A program made the translations under genes and the position numbers. Below, one piece after another: positions 11,086-22,474 of a stretch of 64,000 nucleotides of DNA. The notes beneath the pieces were generated by a model that was given only the letters and a program-made list of their open reading frames with translations, was not told the DNA's origin and searched no databases. The stretch comes from Synanceia verrucosa (lineage: Eukaryota > Chordata > Actinopteri > Perciformes > Synanceiidae): positions 26,270,236 through 26,334,235 of the forward strand of contig CM056554.1 of assembly GCA_029721515.1 (NCBI GenBank), given 5' to 3'. Each line of letters opens with the position of its first letter. The first letter of the stretch is position 1.

Positions 11086-11615
11086 TAGAGCAGCATTTAA
11101 TAAAACTTAACATCCCTTCGTCAAGATGCTGGTTTTCCCTAAAGGTGGACAGAATGGGTTTCATGTGCCTGCAAATATATTCCAAACTAATTTACTCCCT
11201 CATTTTGATACAGAAGGGTCATTTCTGGGTGTGAAACTAAAACATATAAAGGATAGCACAGCGGTGTAAAACATAATGGCCTTTATAAAGGTATTAAGGA
11301 GATCTTTTTCTGGAGCATTTTTTACTATATCGCTTGAAAACCTCTCCACACCCGCACTGCAACCAGGAAAATAGAAGGTTTGTCACAAAAACGAAATATT
11401 TTAGTCCACTCTAGAGCACAAAATCATGGAAAACACCATTTAATCATATTGAACGGGCCATTCGAAATAATCGGATCCTGACCATCAGTCCGCCTCTCTC
11501 TCCCCTTCTCTTCGTGCACTCCTTCGTGAATGAATAGACCCCTCTATAGCTACCTCAGTGCTAAAAGGACACAAGTCCCATGCCCCGAAACCATTGTGTT
11601 CACACTGTCATTGTG
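11086..11615. other. No feature recognised
   Basis: No repeat, coding family or RNA gene seen. Confidence 0.5.
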
Positions 11616-11895
11616 TTCTTCGTGAACGATTCGTTCGAAAGAACGAATGTTTTGAGTGAATGAACTGAACTGAATCACTTCCTGAACTGAGTCGTTCCTT
11701 TCCCAGTTCACTTGAGCTCAGTCTCAGCGTGGTGGCTGGAAGTTGAACTGCCTCGTTCGCTAGTTCATGACTCGTGAATCTTCGATGAACGACCCAGCCA
11801 GTGAGGGGAGGGGAGGGGCGACTCACTGAACGAAGGAGTGAGTCTACCAGGAAAGCTGCCGCAATCCCCTCACCGAACGAACGAGGTAGAAAACT
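11616..11895. repeat. GAACGA/TCGTTC-rich palindromic block
   Basis: Dense copies of GAACGA, TCGTTC, GTTCACT and AGTGAAT-like motifs occur in both orientations (for example GAACGATTCGTTC near 11624-11636 and TGAACGAAGGAG near 11827). Such subterminal palindromes are common in fish hAT-like transposons, where transposase binds them. I could not find matching termini or a target duplication, so the class is only suggested. Confidence 0.35.
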
Positions 11896-12367
11896 TTTCT
11901 CCACCTCTCCGCTCGGCAACATGCTCCTGTAGCTCTCAGGTAAAAACGTTTGTTTTGTTGATTTGCTTGAATGTAATAAGAAAGGGATTTGTGGCAATTT
12001 ATGTTCTCATTACACTGTTGATGCTCAACATTGTTAGAGAGCTCCTGGCAGTGAAATATGTGTCGGCCCGGGTGGTACGCTATCAAAGAACACTTACCTC
12101 ACTTTTAAGCTAGCGTTCTTGGAGGGGGAAATGAGGTATGTCTCAGACACGTGTATGTTAATAGTATGAAAATCCATGAATGTGTTACTGTTAAATTGCT
12201 TATAATTAAATTTGTATATGAACATGCATTTTTATTTAAAGTGAATGTGAATTGTAACGTGAATTAGTTGTAAAACTGCAGCAGAATTTGATATATTCCT
12301 ATTGTTGTTTATTCTGTAGTTTTCACGGTGCTCATGGCTGTTCACGAGAGAACTGAACAAGAATAAA

Positions 12368-12519
12368 ATGCACCCGTTTGAAACTCAATGTCTGGTATAT
12401 AAATTCCAAGAGGCCGCTACAGAGGCTATGCGAGGGACGACGGCAAAGAGCAATCAAAGTACAACAGCAACGACGACTGAGAGCCAAGGCATGGAGACAC
12501 AAGGCATGGAAGAAATGAG
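12368..12519 (+). other. Exon-like open block of unknown identity
   Basis: An open frame begins at ATG 12368 and runs to a good donor (ATGAG then gtatgt at 12520). The peptide is polar, with Thr/Ser/Gln-rich repeats (SNQSTTATTTESQGMETQGM). Together with the palindromic block upstream it might be the first coding exon of a DNA transposon, but no family motif is visible. Confidence 0.2.
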
Positions 12520-12559
12520 GTATGTTAACCACAAAACAATCCGTTCATAATGCCAGCTA

Positions 12560-13880
12560 TAACACATCATCACCAGGCTAGGAAGATAGCTCACTAACTG
12601 AGAGGCTATTTGTTTACATCGATAGTAGTAGGCTACGCAGCTAACAGCTAACCCCAATCTTGACACAGCCTCTAGCCCTGCTTTGTTACTCGGCTTTGGC
12701 TCAATAGTGTGAAAGTGGCTAATGAAATTATGTAGAACACATCAAAACAACAAGTGAAAAGTCAACTTTAATCTTGTGTACAAATAAATATTTCTTGAAA
12801 TGATGATAATATTCATTGTTTAGGTTCATTACGATGTTTACAGTCTTCACTGTGAAGACGCCATGGGTAGAATTTAGCTAAAGTTAGTTAATCAATGCAG
12901 TGCTCCTGAACCTCTGTGAACGCTCAGTGGGAGGTCTGAAGAAAGGGCAGGGCTGTGTGTATTTTCAAAATATAGCTTGCTGGAACCATTTTGCAAAGAA
13001 CTCCTACTCCACCATTAAATTTAATGATGAGCGGATGAATGTGTTTTGTTTGGACATATTGAGGGTTTTGGTTGAAAGCAAATTTTGTCTATACTGCAAT
13101 GGAGTTTTTTTAGGTCACATGGACAGAAAGCCAATCCCCAATGTCCAAGTAGCTCCTTAGAAGTTTGTAGGTCCTTCCCTGTGCATTTTATAGAAAAGTC
13201 CAAGTGCAAAAGTTTTCGGAGAGCTCTATGCAGGTAGGAGGGTCGAAACCTTGAGAAACTGGGTGGAATATTAATAACACCTTAAAGCACAGGACGAGAG
13301 CCCTATTTAAAATTTAAGGAATTATTAATGAAATATTTGATAGGAAGAAAACTGTTTTTAGAAAGCCACTTTCAATCCCTTTTCAATTCACAATTTATTT
13401 TACTTTAATAGAGGCCACATTTACCAAGCCACCCATGTTCTGTCTAGAGATGCTGACAAGCAGTTATAAACTCAGGTCGCTCCTTTCATTTTACCACTTT
13501 AATCTCCATTGAACTTTATCAGACAACTGTGATTACAGAGGAAGAACAGGATAATGTGTGGGTGCCTTTTAGCTAATCAGATAAAAGATGTCTTATTTCC
13601 ATTACACCGAAATGCAGATAAACAGCCCCTGTAAGGAAAAAGCCAGCCTGTTGTCATGACCAGGCTGTCAAATATAGCTAAAGATGCATTTTAGGGTCTG
13701 CATGCACACTTGGGATCACTCCCATAAAAACATTCACAGTTGTTGTTCAACAGCTTATTCTCAAGATCACTCTTTATTCCAGACTTTCAACATACAAAAC
13801 AACCCAACCAATAACTCCCCTACTTCCTATTTATCTCTCCCTTCTTCTTCTCTCCCTCCACCTATTCTGGTGTGAAAATA
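12560..13880. other. No feature recognised
   Basis: AT-rich sequence with short open frames only. Nothing identifiable was seen on either strand. Confidence 0.5.
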
Positions 13881-13999
13881 CTGCCCCCGCCACCACACGG
13901 CTCCCCCTGAACACCCAGAATAGATATAGACAAGCATCCAACCCCAACCAGTGCAAAAAAACAGTCTTAGTCCTGTATGCACAGTCTGATGACCCGGCC

Positions 14000-15340
14000 A
14001 AGCCAACTGCGCTGAACCCCTACTGGGGCAGGGACTGGAACCCGGCCAGAGGGTTGTCCCTGTGGCTGGGCTAGCTGAGAGGCCAAGTCCACCACTGGGT
14101 CTGAGGTAGGAGCAGGGAACTGGTGAAAAACTGGGTTTGGATTGTGGGGTCAGCCACGGAGAGGGGCTCGAGCCAGCTCCACTGGCTCATCAGGAAACAC
14201 ATGAGCAGGCTTAAGGCGGTCCACGGAAACCCACTCAGAACGCCCTGCCATATCCACAACAAAGGTCTTGGGTCCTGCTTCCAGCACCCGGAAGGGTCCA
14301 TTGTAAGGTGACCGGAGAGGAGAATGGTGGACATCATGCCAAATGAACACATACCTGGTTTCTGGGAGAAATTCACCAGGGACCCCCAGTGGCTGGCCAA
14401 AAACCATCTCGGCTGCCGAACATTGCAGGTCCTCCTTTGGGGCAGAGCGCAGGCCCAACATCACCCATGGCAAACAGTCCACCCAATTACTGTCTGTTAG
14501 TGCAGCCCGGAGAGCGGTCCACAAAGGCAACAAACTCACGGCCCTCCAGCAAAAACCAAAAGTGACACATGGCCAGAAAAAGAGCCAGCAGCTCCCTGTC
14601 CCTGTCCCTTCCTCTCATTGTCAGGAACAATTCTCCTGAAGAAAGCCAGAGGCTGCCAAGCGCCGTACACCCATTGCTCACACACTGCCCCAACAGCAAA
14701 ATCCGAGAGGTCTGTGGTAAGGGCCACAGGAGCAGCCACAGTCGGGTGTGCCAGCATGGCAGCATTGGCAAGAGCGGTCTTGGCATCTGCGAAAGCCTGC
14801 AACCTCTCGGCTGTCCAGTCCACATCCGCACCTGGTCTCTTGCCCTTTAACGCCTTATACAGGGGCCACATTAGGTGGCTTGCATGTGGAATGAATTGGT
14901 TATAGAAGTTCACCATCCCAAGAAACTCCTGCAGGGTCCTTACAGTACGAGGGCGTGGAAAAGCAGTGGCTGCCTCCACCTTGGCAGGCAGGGGAACTGC
15001 CCCCTGCTGAGAGACATGGTGGCCTAAAAAGTCAGAGGCAGGCAGCCCAAACTAACACTTGGCTGGGTGCACAATCAAACCATGGCTGTTCAACTGCTCG
15101 AAAAGCTGACGCAGGTGCAACTGATGCTTGTCAGCCGAGGCGCTAGCTACCAGGATATCATCCAGGTATACGAGAAGAATGACAAGCCCCGCAGCACGGA
15201 GTCCATTAACCACTGAAAAGTCTGTGCTGCTCCTTTAAGGCCAAACGGCATACGGAGGAACTCAAAAAGTCCAAACGGTGTGATGACTGTAGTCTTGGGC
15301 ACATCTTGTGGATGCACTGGCACCTGTTGGTCATCCAGGA
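14000..15340 (-). pseudogene. pol: Ty3/Gypsy pol remnant with internal deletion
   Basis: Reading the minus strand from about 15310, a reverse transcriptase segment appears with TPFGLFEFLRMPFGLKGA and the catalytic YLDD near 15155-15165. A frame change lies just before it, and a TAG replaces an expected sense codon after HPAKC near 15050. It continues through the connection block (TVRTLQEFLGMVNFYNQFIPHASHL, split here only for description) into RNase H (TTDLSDFAVGAV). Within RNase H, near 14530-14545, it jumps directly to the C-terminal part of integrase (DSNWVDCLPWVMLGLRSAP ... EMVFGQPLGVPGE). The RNase H end and the integrase zinc finger and catalytic core are therefore missing. The left end (about 13880-14070) may include downstream element sequence. 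Its right end abuts the next LINE. Confidence 0.85.
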
Positions 15341-15349
15341 GCTACAATC

Positions 15350-18300
15350 TTGTGTCCCACAAGACTTTGTTTGAGACTTTGTTCACTCCTGGGGCCTCAT
15401 TCACAGGCTATGGGGCGCATGCACACGCAGCGACCCTTCGGAGAGAGAGTTTGGCGTCCTCGTATTCACATTTGTATTTGTTTGTTGTTTTTAAGTTGTT
15501 TGTAAGTTGTTCCATGTGCTGCTTTACACTCCTCGTGGAGTCTTGATAGACAGTGTGGCTAAAATGGACTTTCTTCGCCCTACGATGTGTCTCTGGCTAC
15601 TGTTTCTCCTGCTCGCCCTGAATGACAGCTGGACTGTCAGCGGTGACAGGCTGCAGTATAGCAGAAATGAACTGCTCCAACTTAGATACATAATGCCTGC
15701 TGGCGTGTCAGATGTCACGGCACAGATTCCGGATCACATCCTTAAACTGCCTAACACAAGAACTGGTGGTGAAAAACGGAGGGAGAGAAGCCGAAGGAGG
15801 AAGCGGGGAAAGAGGGGAGGTGTGCGGCTACGCATGAGGAAGCTGAGGCTCAACCGGGTTCCCCTGCCTTCAATGATCCTGGGGAACGCCCAGTCCCTCC
15901 GAAATAAAATGGATGAACTTCAGGGAAACGTCCGCTTTCTGAAGGATTTTAAAGACTGTGGGATTCTGACGTTCACGGAATCATGGCTCACTGAACGTGA
16001 TCGGGACGCGGACCTGCTCATTGATGGCTTCGGTGCGCCACTCCGTTTGGATAGAGACGCAGAGGTAACAGGGAAGTCACAGGGAGGCGGAGTCTGTCTC
16101 TATGTAAATCAACGGTACTGCCATCCCAAATCTGTTACTGTCAGAGAGCGCATCTGCACTCCAGATGTTGAACTTTTATGTGTATCGTTGCGTCCTTTCT
16201 ACCTGCCCTGAGTTCCCGCAACTGTTTATCACAACGGTTTATTTACATCCAAAAGCCAATGCCTCTTCTGCCTGCAGTGCCATCCATGATGTGGTGCAGA
16301 AACTGCAAACTATCTCACCTGATGCACCGATATTCGTACTGGGTGATTTTAACCATGTCTCCCTTAAAAAGACACTGCCTGACTTTTATCAATATGTAAC
16401 CTGTCCAACCAGATGGGACAAAAGTATTGATCTTTGTTATGGTTCTGTTAAGGAGGCATATAAATCTCTCCCATTACCCCCCCTGGGCTCAGGGGACCAC
16501 AACTGTGTGCATCTCCTGCCTACATACAGAACTGTGTTAAATAGGGAAAAGGTCCATATAAGAGACATTAAGGACTGGACTGAGGAGGCTGTGCTTTGCT
16601 TGAAGGAGTGCTATGACTGCACTGATTGGGACTTGTTTAAAGAAGCCTGTGGCGATAATCTTGATGAACTTGCTGATGTCACTGGTTCATATGCTGCCTT
16701 TTGCAGGGACATGATCATTCCCTGCAGACGTGTAAAAGTGTTTCCCAACAATAAGCCATGGGTCACTAGGTCAGTTAAGACTTGTATACAGGCCAAGAGA
16801 CTTGCTTTTAAACATGGAGCAGCCTATGAGCTGCACACAGTCACTAAGGAGGTGAAAATTGGGATTTTAAAAGCAAAGCAGGACTATAAACGGAAGCTGG
16901 AGAACAAGATGGCTATGAATAATCTTGGATCTGCTTGGTCAAGCATGAAAGCCATTGCAGGCCTCCAAAACCCTAAAACCAGCAGTATCATCTCTATTGA
17001 TGGCTTTGAGTCAGACATTGAATTTGCAAACGCACTTAACTGTTTTTATACACGTTTTGATGCTTTTGATTTTAGTCAAGAAATACAGGAAGTGAGTCAA
17101 AAAGTGAGTGACAATCAGCACTTTTTTATCTCCCAGAAGGATGTCGAAAAATCCTTCTGTTCCCTTAAACCAAATAAAAGCTGTGGTCCTGATAACATTT
17201 GTGGCCGCTTGCTGAATTCTTGTGCGAAGGAGCTGAGCTCTATTTTTCAGCACATTTAAAACATTTTAAAGATGCAGCATGTGCCAAGAGCCTGGAAGGA
17301 TGCTGTTGTTATCCCTGCCCCAAAAATCAGTTCTCCCAAAACTCTTAATGATTTCAGACCAATCGCACTGACATCGATTGTAATGAAATATTTTGAGAAA
17401 ATTGTTAGATCTGAAATTCTGAAGACAACTGAGCATGATCTTGATCCCATGCAATTTGCTTACAGACCAAACAGAGGGGTAGAAGATGCTACAGTTACTT
17501 TATTAAATTTGCTTTTTAAACATCTGGAGGAGAAAGGAACACATGCAAGACTTTTATTTATTGATTTCTCATCTGCTTTTAATACAATCCAACCCCATGT
17601 TTTAGCCTTAAGGCTTAGAGCATTTTAACATAAGCAACAATGTTGTGGGTTGGATTTTGAACTTTTTAACTGACAGGACACAGAAAGTGAGAGTGAATGG
17701 AGCTATCTCAGATCAGGTTACATCCTCCACTGGCTCCCCACAAGGATGTGTGTTGTCTCCTCTCTTGTTCATCCTCTACACAAACATGTGTCGCAGCAGC
17801 AGAGAGGGTAGAACCATTTTAAAGTACGCAGACGACACAGTTATTGTCAGCCTGCTGAAAAACAATGACATGAGCCATGGCCCAGTTGTAAATGATTTTT
17901 TTAACTGGTGCAGTAAATCTTTCCTTGAGATGAACATTTCCAAAACAAAAGACATGATCATTGACTTTTGTAAAAACAGGGCTTCCAATCAAGAGGCCAC
18001 AGTTTTAAAAGGTCAGATAGTGGAGTGTGTTGACACATACAAATATCTTGGTACTGTCATCGACAACAAACTGAACTTTGAGGCAAACTGCGAAGCTGTG
18101 TGCAAAAAAGGACGCCAGCGCCTGTTTTGTTTGAGGAAATTATTCATTTTTAACATCGACAGGACCATGCTGACCTTGTTTTATCGTGCTTTTATTGAAT
18201 CAGTTTTATCTTTCTGTCTTGTTTCATGGTTTGGAAACGTGTCTTTGAAAAACAAAAACTATTTAAACCAAATTGTGAAATGGTCTAGCAAGCTGATTGG

Positions 18301-18762
18301 AGAGTCTCAGCTTCACCCAGAATCCCTGTATGCCAAACAGCTACAGAGGATAGCTAACTCTGTTGTAAGAGATGACTCCCACCCTCTTCATGGGGAGTTT
18401 CAGCTGCTTTCATCAGGTCGGAGGTTCATGGTACCTGCTTGTAAATCTAGGCGCTACAAAAACAGCTTTGTACCAGCAGACATCAGTGCTATCAATAAGT
18501 GAGAGCATTATTTATGTATTTATTTCTTTCTTTTACTGTTTCTTTTATCTTGTTTTTATGGATGGTACATTTGTATCTTTTACTGATGTTTTAACTTATC
18601 TTGCTTTTTATCTTGGGGCTGTCCTCTTAGTACTTTTAGCCTCAGCACTGTCGTCACTTTGTCTTGTCCTGTGTTATCCTGAGTGTTTACAATACGAGGT
18701 GACTCACTCACTGTAAACCGAATTTACCCAAGGGTACAATAAATATTCTGATTCTGATTCCA
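15350..18762 (+). mobile_element. Nearly full-length L2-type LINE
   Basis: It contains a basic N-terminal region, an APE-like endonuclease and a reverse transcriptase in the order of CR1/L2-clade LINEs. It ends in a short A/T-rich tail with ATTCTG repeats (about 18733-18762), the kind of microsatellite 3' end that L2 elements carry. The 5' boundary is not sharp. It is placed after the Gypsy remnant that ends near 15340. No target duplication was identified. Confidence 0.85.
15564..18502 (+). pseudogene. L2-type LINE ORF2: endonuclease and reverse transcriptase, broken
   Basis: The likely start is ATG 15564 (MDFLRPTMCLWLLF). A basic linker (ERSRRRKRGKRGG) leads into the endonuclease: GNAQSLRNKMDEL, TFTESWL, GGGVCLYVN, then FVLGDFNH and SGDHNCV. 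Reverse transcriptase follows, with DFRPIALTSIVMK, LFIDFSSAFNTIQP, GSPQGCVLSPLLF, the catalytic YADD near 17825-17836, and a C-terminal tail (RRYKNSFVPADISAIN) before the stop at 18500-18502. Breaks are a frameshift near 16205, an in-frame TAA at 17257-17259 and a one-base shift in a T run near 17626-17630. Catalytic motifs are otherwise intact. The ORF is otherwise the usual length for the clade, so the copy is degraded only lightly. Confidence 0.9.
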
Positions 18763-20750
18763 CAGCTCACCAAATTGCTATACGGCAAGAATCAGCCTTT
18801 CCTCCATCCTTTACATACATGTGCTTTTTCCCCCTTTCTGTGCCGCTCCTGGCATCTCTCCTGCAGCATGCAAGAGTGCAAACTCCACCCCTGTGCTGTA
18901 CCCTCCTCGGTGCAGACCTTTGCATGTTGCAACCACATACACAATCAATGGGTTTCTCTCAGCGCACAGATCACAAATAGAAGCTTTTATAGTTCAAAGT
19001 CTGGTGGTTTCTTTCAGCTCTGTGCTCGCGAGACATCTTTTCATTAAACAAGAAATATCATTAGGATTTGGTCTCGCAAGATCTTGTCGCACCCCTATTG
19101 TGAAGTGAATTTTGGTTTATTAATGTTTCATAGAGATTTCTAGGAGTGTTTTCCCCTTGATACTTAAGTGATCTTTTGTTCGTTAGCCTGAGACTTATTT
19201 TGTTGATTTGTGGAGGTGTGTGTGGGTTCTTATCTTGTGAAGCTTACAGATTATAACTTCTGCAATGTTGCATTTGTGTAAAATCATGTGGCTTTAACAT
19301 TAGCAGAATATATTGTAACATATCATGAACTCCTTAAATTCACTGTCCTCTGTCTCGATCGCCCAGTGATGGAGGTCATGGAGGTCACTGAGATTCATCC
19401 TCTGGGTACCATGAACATCATTCTGTACAAAATTTAATTTTAGTCTTTCATTCATGATATATCGGCCACCCTCAAGATTAGTATTAATTAATGCAGCTTA
19501 AAAATACCAATGAGACTTTGATAAATATCTCAGATTCACACTTTGAGTTTAGGAATTAAAGAGATATAAGAATTAATGAGAGCCTGACAGGATTTTAGAC
19601 AGTTGCTACTAATGATGCAGGCTGGGTAAAACAAAATATTGCAGCTGCTTGAAATTCTCCTGTGTTAGTAATTTTCTGTATGATTTTGTCTTCTGTAATT
19701 TTCTTATATTTAGTACAGATCAAATCTGTTTCTGTTCAGTTTTACTCTTTACTTTATTAATTGTGTCATATAAATAGTGTGAAGCCTGAGGCAAATTTGT
19801 GATTTGTGATACATAAATTGACTGTAATAGTTGGCATATATTTATCAACAGAAAACCCTGCAGGCACAGACCTTAAAAACAAATATCTGCATGAAGGTAA
19901 TGTTTTCTGTATGCTACAACATTTATGGGAACACAAAAATGTTTTTTAAGAATTTTCAAATGGCCAAGGATTGGAACAGTCACTCAGCCCTCCATGTGCA
20001 GATTTGTTGTTGTGTGATTCTTGCCACACTGTAGTGCTGAACCATGAAGCATGGAGGAGTTTAATGACAGCGAGTGTGGATCAAATCAAATTCATGCATT
20101 TATCTCCAGCATCCATATTTATAGCAGCCTGTGTGCTATTTCTTAGCACCCATCTACTTCGCATTCATGCTGTCACATATGTTCACACTGAGGAGTTGCC
20201 CAATTAAATCACTGAAATTAAATGAAATGAACACCTGTTGGGTTTGATTAAAGTCAGGTAAGAAGGTGCTGCAGCTTCTGTCAGCCACTTTCTGCCTGCC
20301 GCTAACACTTACACGTGGCCATGGATTGTTACCAAGCTATTAACAAGAAATAAAAATGGGACTTTCTAAACTTCTTAAAATGTTCTGTTCTGTTCTTAAA
20401 ATGTGAAAATATATTTCAGAGCTGCTGCACAGGTCGATGTTTTACAGAGACCAGTGACTCGATCTGAAAGTTGTTTTGTCTTCTTTAGATTCACACCTGA
20501 TCTCAGAACAAGGAATACTATGCTCACTCTGTTCAGGCTTTTGTGTGTCATTCCATGCCACATGGCTGCCATGAAGTGGTTGTATTAGAACTAGGTTTTC
20601 AAAACAAAAGATTTTACAAAAAGTCCAAACAAAAAACCACTTGACGAGCCTGGAAAAACTGTTATGACAATGAGCTGACAGACTAGAAAACTCCTACCAT
20701 TAATTCAGAAATTGCCAGCCGTTTTATAAAACAGAAAGTGCCTTGTATAT
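18763..20750. other. Mostly unassigned; weak repeat resemblance near 20330-20600
   Basis: No coding family recognised. The stretch about 20330-20600 shares blocks with 44080-44800 (ACCAAGCTATT.ACAAGAAATAAAAA and GTTCAGGCTTTT.GTGTCATT), which suggests a shared dispersed repeat, much diverged. Confidence 0.4.
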
Positions 20751-20754
20751 AAAC

Positions 20755-20757
20755 ATA

Positions 20758-20800
<43 letters not shown>

Positions 20801-20855
20801 ATATTTTTTATTATATATATATATTTTTTTTATTATATACATATATATGTATATA
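20755..20855. repeat. TG/TA microsatellite
   Basis: A TGTG run followed by long TA runs, interrupted by T-rich segments. It supplied the TA target of the Tc1 element next to it. Confidence 0.9.
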
Positions 20856-20906
20856 CAGTCATGGAAAAAATTATTAGACCACCCTTGTTTTCTTCAATTT
20901 CTTGTT
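20856..20906. repeat. Left terminal inverted repeat of the Tc1-like element
   Basis: 51 bp, perfect inverse of 22413-22463. Confidence 0.95.
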
Positions 20907-21153
20907 AGTTTTAATGCCTGGCTCAACTAAAGGTACATTTGTTTGGACAATTATAATGATAACAACAAAAATAGCTCATGAGAGTTTAATTTAAGAACTA
21001 AGGATTATTCATTTTCCATGGTTTTCTTGATAATAACCAAAATTACTTAAATTCTTACATCAATAGCTATGGCATTGTACCGCCAAAAACACTACTTTTA
21101 AGCATTCCATGTTTTCTTTTCTGTTTGCTTTAAACACATGATACACACAAGAG

Positions 21154-22182
21154 TTAATACTTGATTGCATAACCATTGTTTTTGATGACTGCAGCCATGT
21201 GTCTTGGCATGCTCTCCACCAGCTTCTGACATTGTTCTGCTGTCACAGCAGCCCATTCCTGTTGGACAAATTCAAACAAATTTTCTTTGTTTTTGGGCTT
21301 GTGGTTCTCCATTTTGAGTTTGATGATTTTCCACAGGTTTTCAATTGGATTAAGATCTGGTGATTGAGCAGGCCAAGGCATGGTGCGAATGTTGTGGTTC
21401 TCCATCCAGGCTTTAACTGACCTTGCCGTGTGGCAAGGGGCATTGTCTTGTTGGAAAATCCAGTCATTCGAGGCAGGAAAGAGTTTTCCAGCTGATGGAA
21501 GAAGACTGTTTTCAAGGGTAGTCCTGTACTTGACCTGGTTCATTCGGCCTTCACACAATTGCATTTGCCCTGTTCCACTCAGACAGAAACAACCCCAGAT
21601 CATGACTGATCCACCCCCATGTTTTACTGTAGGGGCAAGACAGTCTGGGTTGTAAGCTTCTCCAGGCTTCCTCCTAACCAGTAAGTTGGCTGGAGTGGGC
21701 ATCAATTCAAAATTGGATTCATCACTGAAGAGAACCTTAGCCCAATCATCAACAGTCCAATCCTTGTGGTCTCGAGCAAAGAGTAACCGGGCCTTCCTCT
21801 GCCTTTCATTGATGAAGGGCTTCTTGCGTGCTCTGTGTGACTTCAAACCAGCTTCAACAAGTCGGTTTCGAACTGTCCTTGCCGAGCAAGTCACATTTCT
21901 CGACAGTGCCCACTCATTTTTAAGGTCCCTGGAGGTCTGACGACGATTCCTGACACAGGAACGGATGAGTGCACGGTCATCTCGTGGGGTAGAAAGACGT
22001 TTCCTGCCACGGCCAGGTAGCAATTTGGTAGTGCCATGTTCAGCTTGTTTTTTTTTGTTGGAATGAACGGCTGTCTTGGAGATCTTCAGTTTTTTCGCTA
22101 CCTGTCTCTCACTCATGCCAATTTCCAGCAGTGCCAAGATGGCTGCCTTTGTTGCTTCACATAATTCTTTTGTTTTAGGCAT
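21154..22182 (-). CDS. Tc1-like transposase, intact
   Basis: A 342-residue open frame with no stop or frameshift, the usual length of Tc1 transposases. The first half holds two helix-turn-helix DNA-binding units (MSERQVAKKLKISKTAVH and TVRNRLVEAGL), separated by a GRGRKR motif of the AT-hook type. The catalytic half has the DD34E triad: D in LFSDESNF, D in FQQDNAPCH and E in NPIENLW, with exactly 34 residues between the second D and the E. A WGCF block and a PAQSPDLNP motif precede the E. The enzyme would bind the terminal repeats and cut and paste the element at TA sites in the nucleus. The ATG at 22182 matches the common MPK start of the family. Whether it is active cannot be told from sequence, but this is the only complete coding gene in the window that I am confident of. 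Confidence 0.96.
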   Translation of the reverse strand: MPKTKELCEATKAAILALLEIGMSERQVAKKLKISKTAVHSNKKKQAEHGTTKLLPGRGRKRLSTPRDDRALIRSCVRNRRQTSRDLKNEWALSRNVTCSARTVRNRLVEAGLKSHRARKKPFINERQRKARLLFARDHKDWTVDDWAKVLFSDESNFELMPTPANLLVRRKPGEAYNPDCLAPTVKHGGGSVMIWGCFCLSGTGQMQLCEGRMNQVKYRTTLENSLLPSAGKLFPASNDWIFQQDNAPCHTARSVKAWMENHNIRTMPWPAQSPDLNPIENLWKIIKLKMENHKPKNKENLFEFVQQEWAAVTAEQCQKLVESMPRHMAAVIKNNGYAIKY

Positions 22183-22412
22183 TATGTGAGAGCTGACAAC
22201 TTCTGAGTTGTGCTACGGCTTGAATGTAAGCAGGAAACCACTCTAGGCCTTTGCATGTGCAGTGCTGCTTGTGACATGAAATGGCCTCTTATATACCCTG
22301 GGAATCAATTAAGCTTACGAATGTCAAATAGGACATAAAGTATTATGTGACCAGCTGCATTTTTTGTTGTGTTCATTGTATTATACGTTTAGTGGTACCA
22401 GATATTAGAATG

Positions 22413-22463
22413 AACAAGAAATTGAAGAAAACAAGGGTGGTCTAATAATTTTTTCCATGACTG
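22413..22463. repeat. Right terminal inverted repeat of the Tc1-like element
   Basis: 51 bp, perfect inverse of 20856-20906. Confidence 0.95.
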
Positions 22464-22474
22464 TATATACACAT

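Larger units (their letters stand above)
20856..22463. mobile_element. Complete Tc1-like DNA transposon (1,608 bp)
   Basis: The terminal inverted repeats start CAGTCATGG at both ends. They are identical over 51 bp and remain similar for about 15 bp more. TA dinucleotides flank both ends (20854-20855 and 22464-22465), the Tc1/mariner target duplication. A single intact transposase gene lies inside on the minus strand. Length, termini and target are all those of Tc1-like elements, and nothing visible is missing. Confidence 0.96.

Noticed and set aside
11608..11997. A 129-codon minus-strand open frame
   Set aside because: It overlaps the palindromic repeat block and shows no conserved motif.
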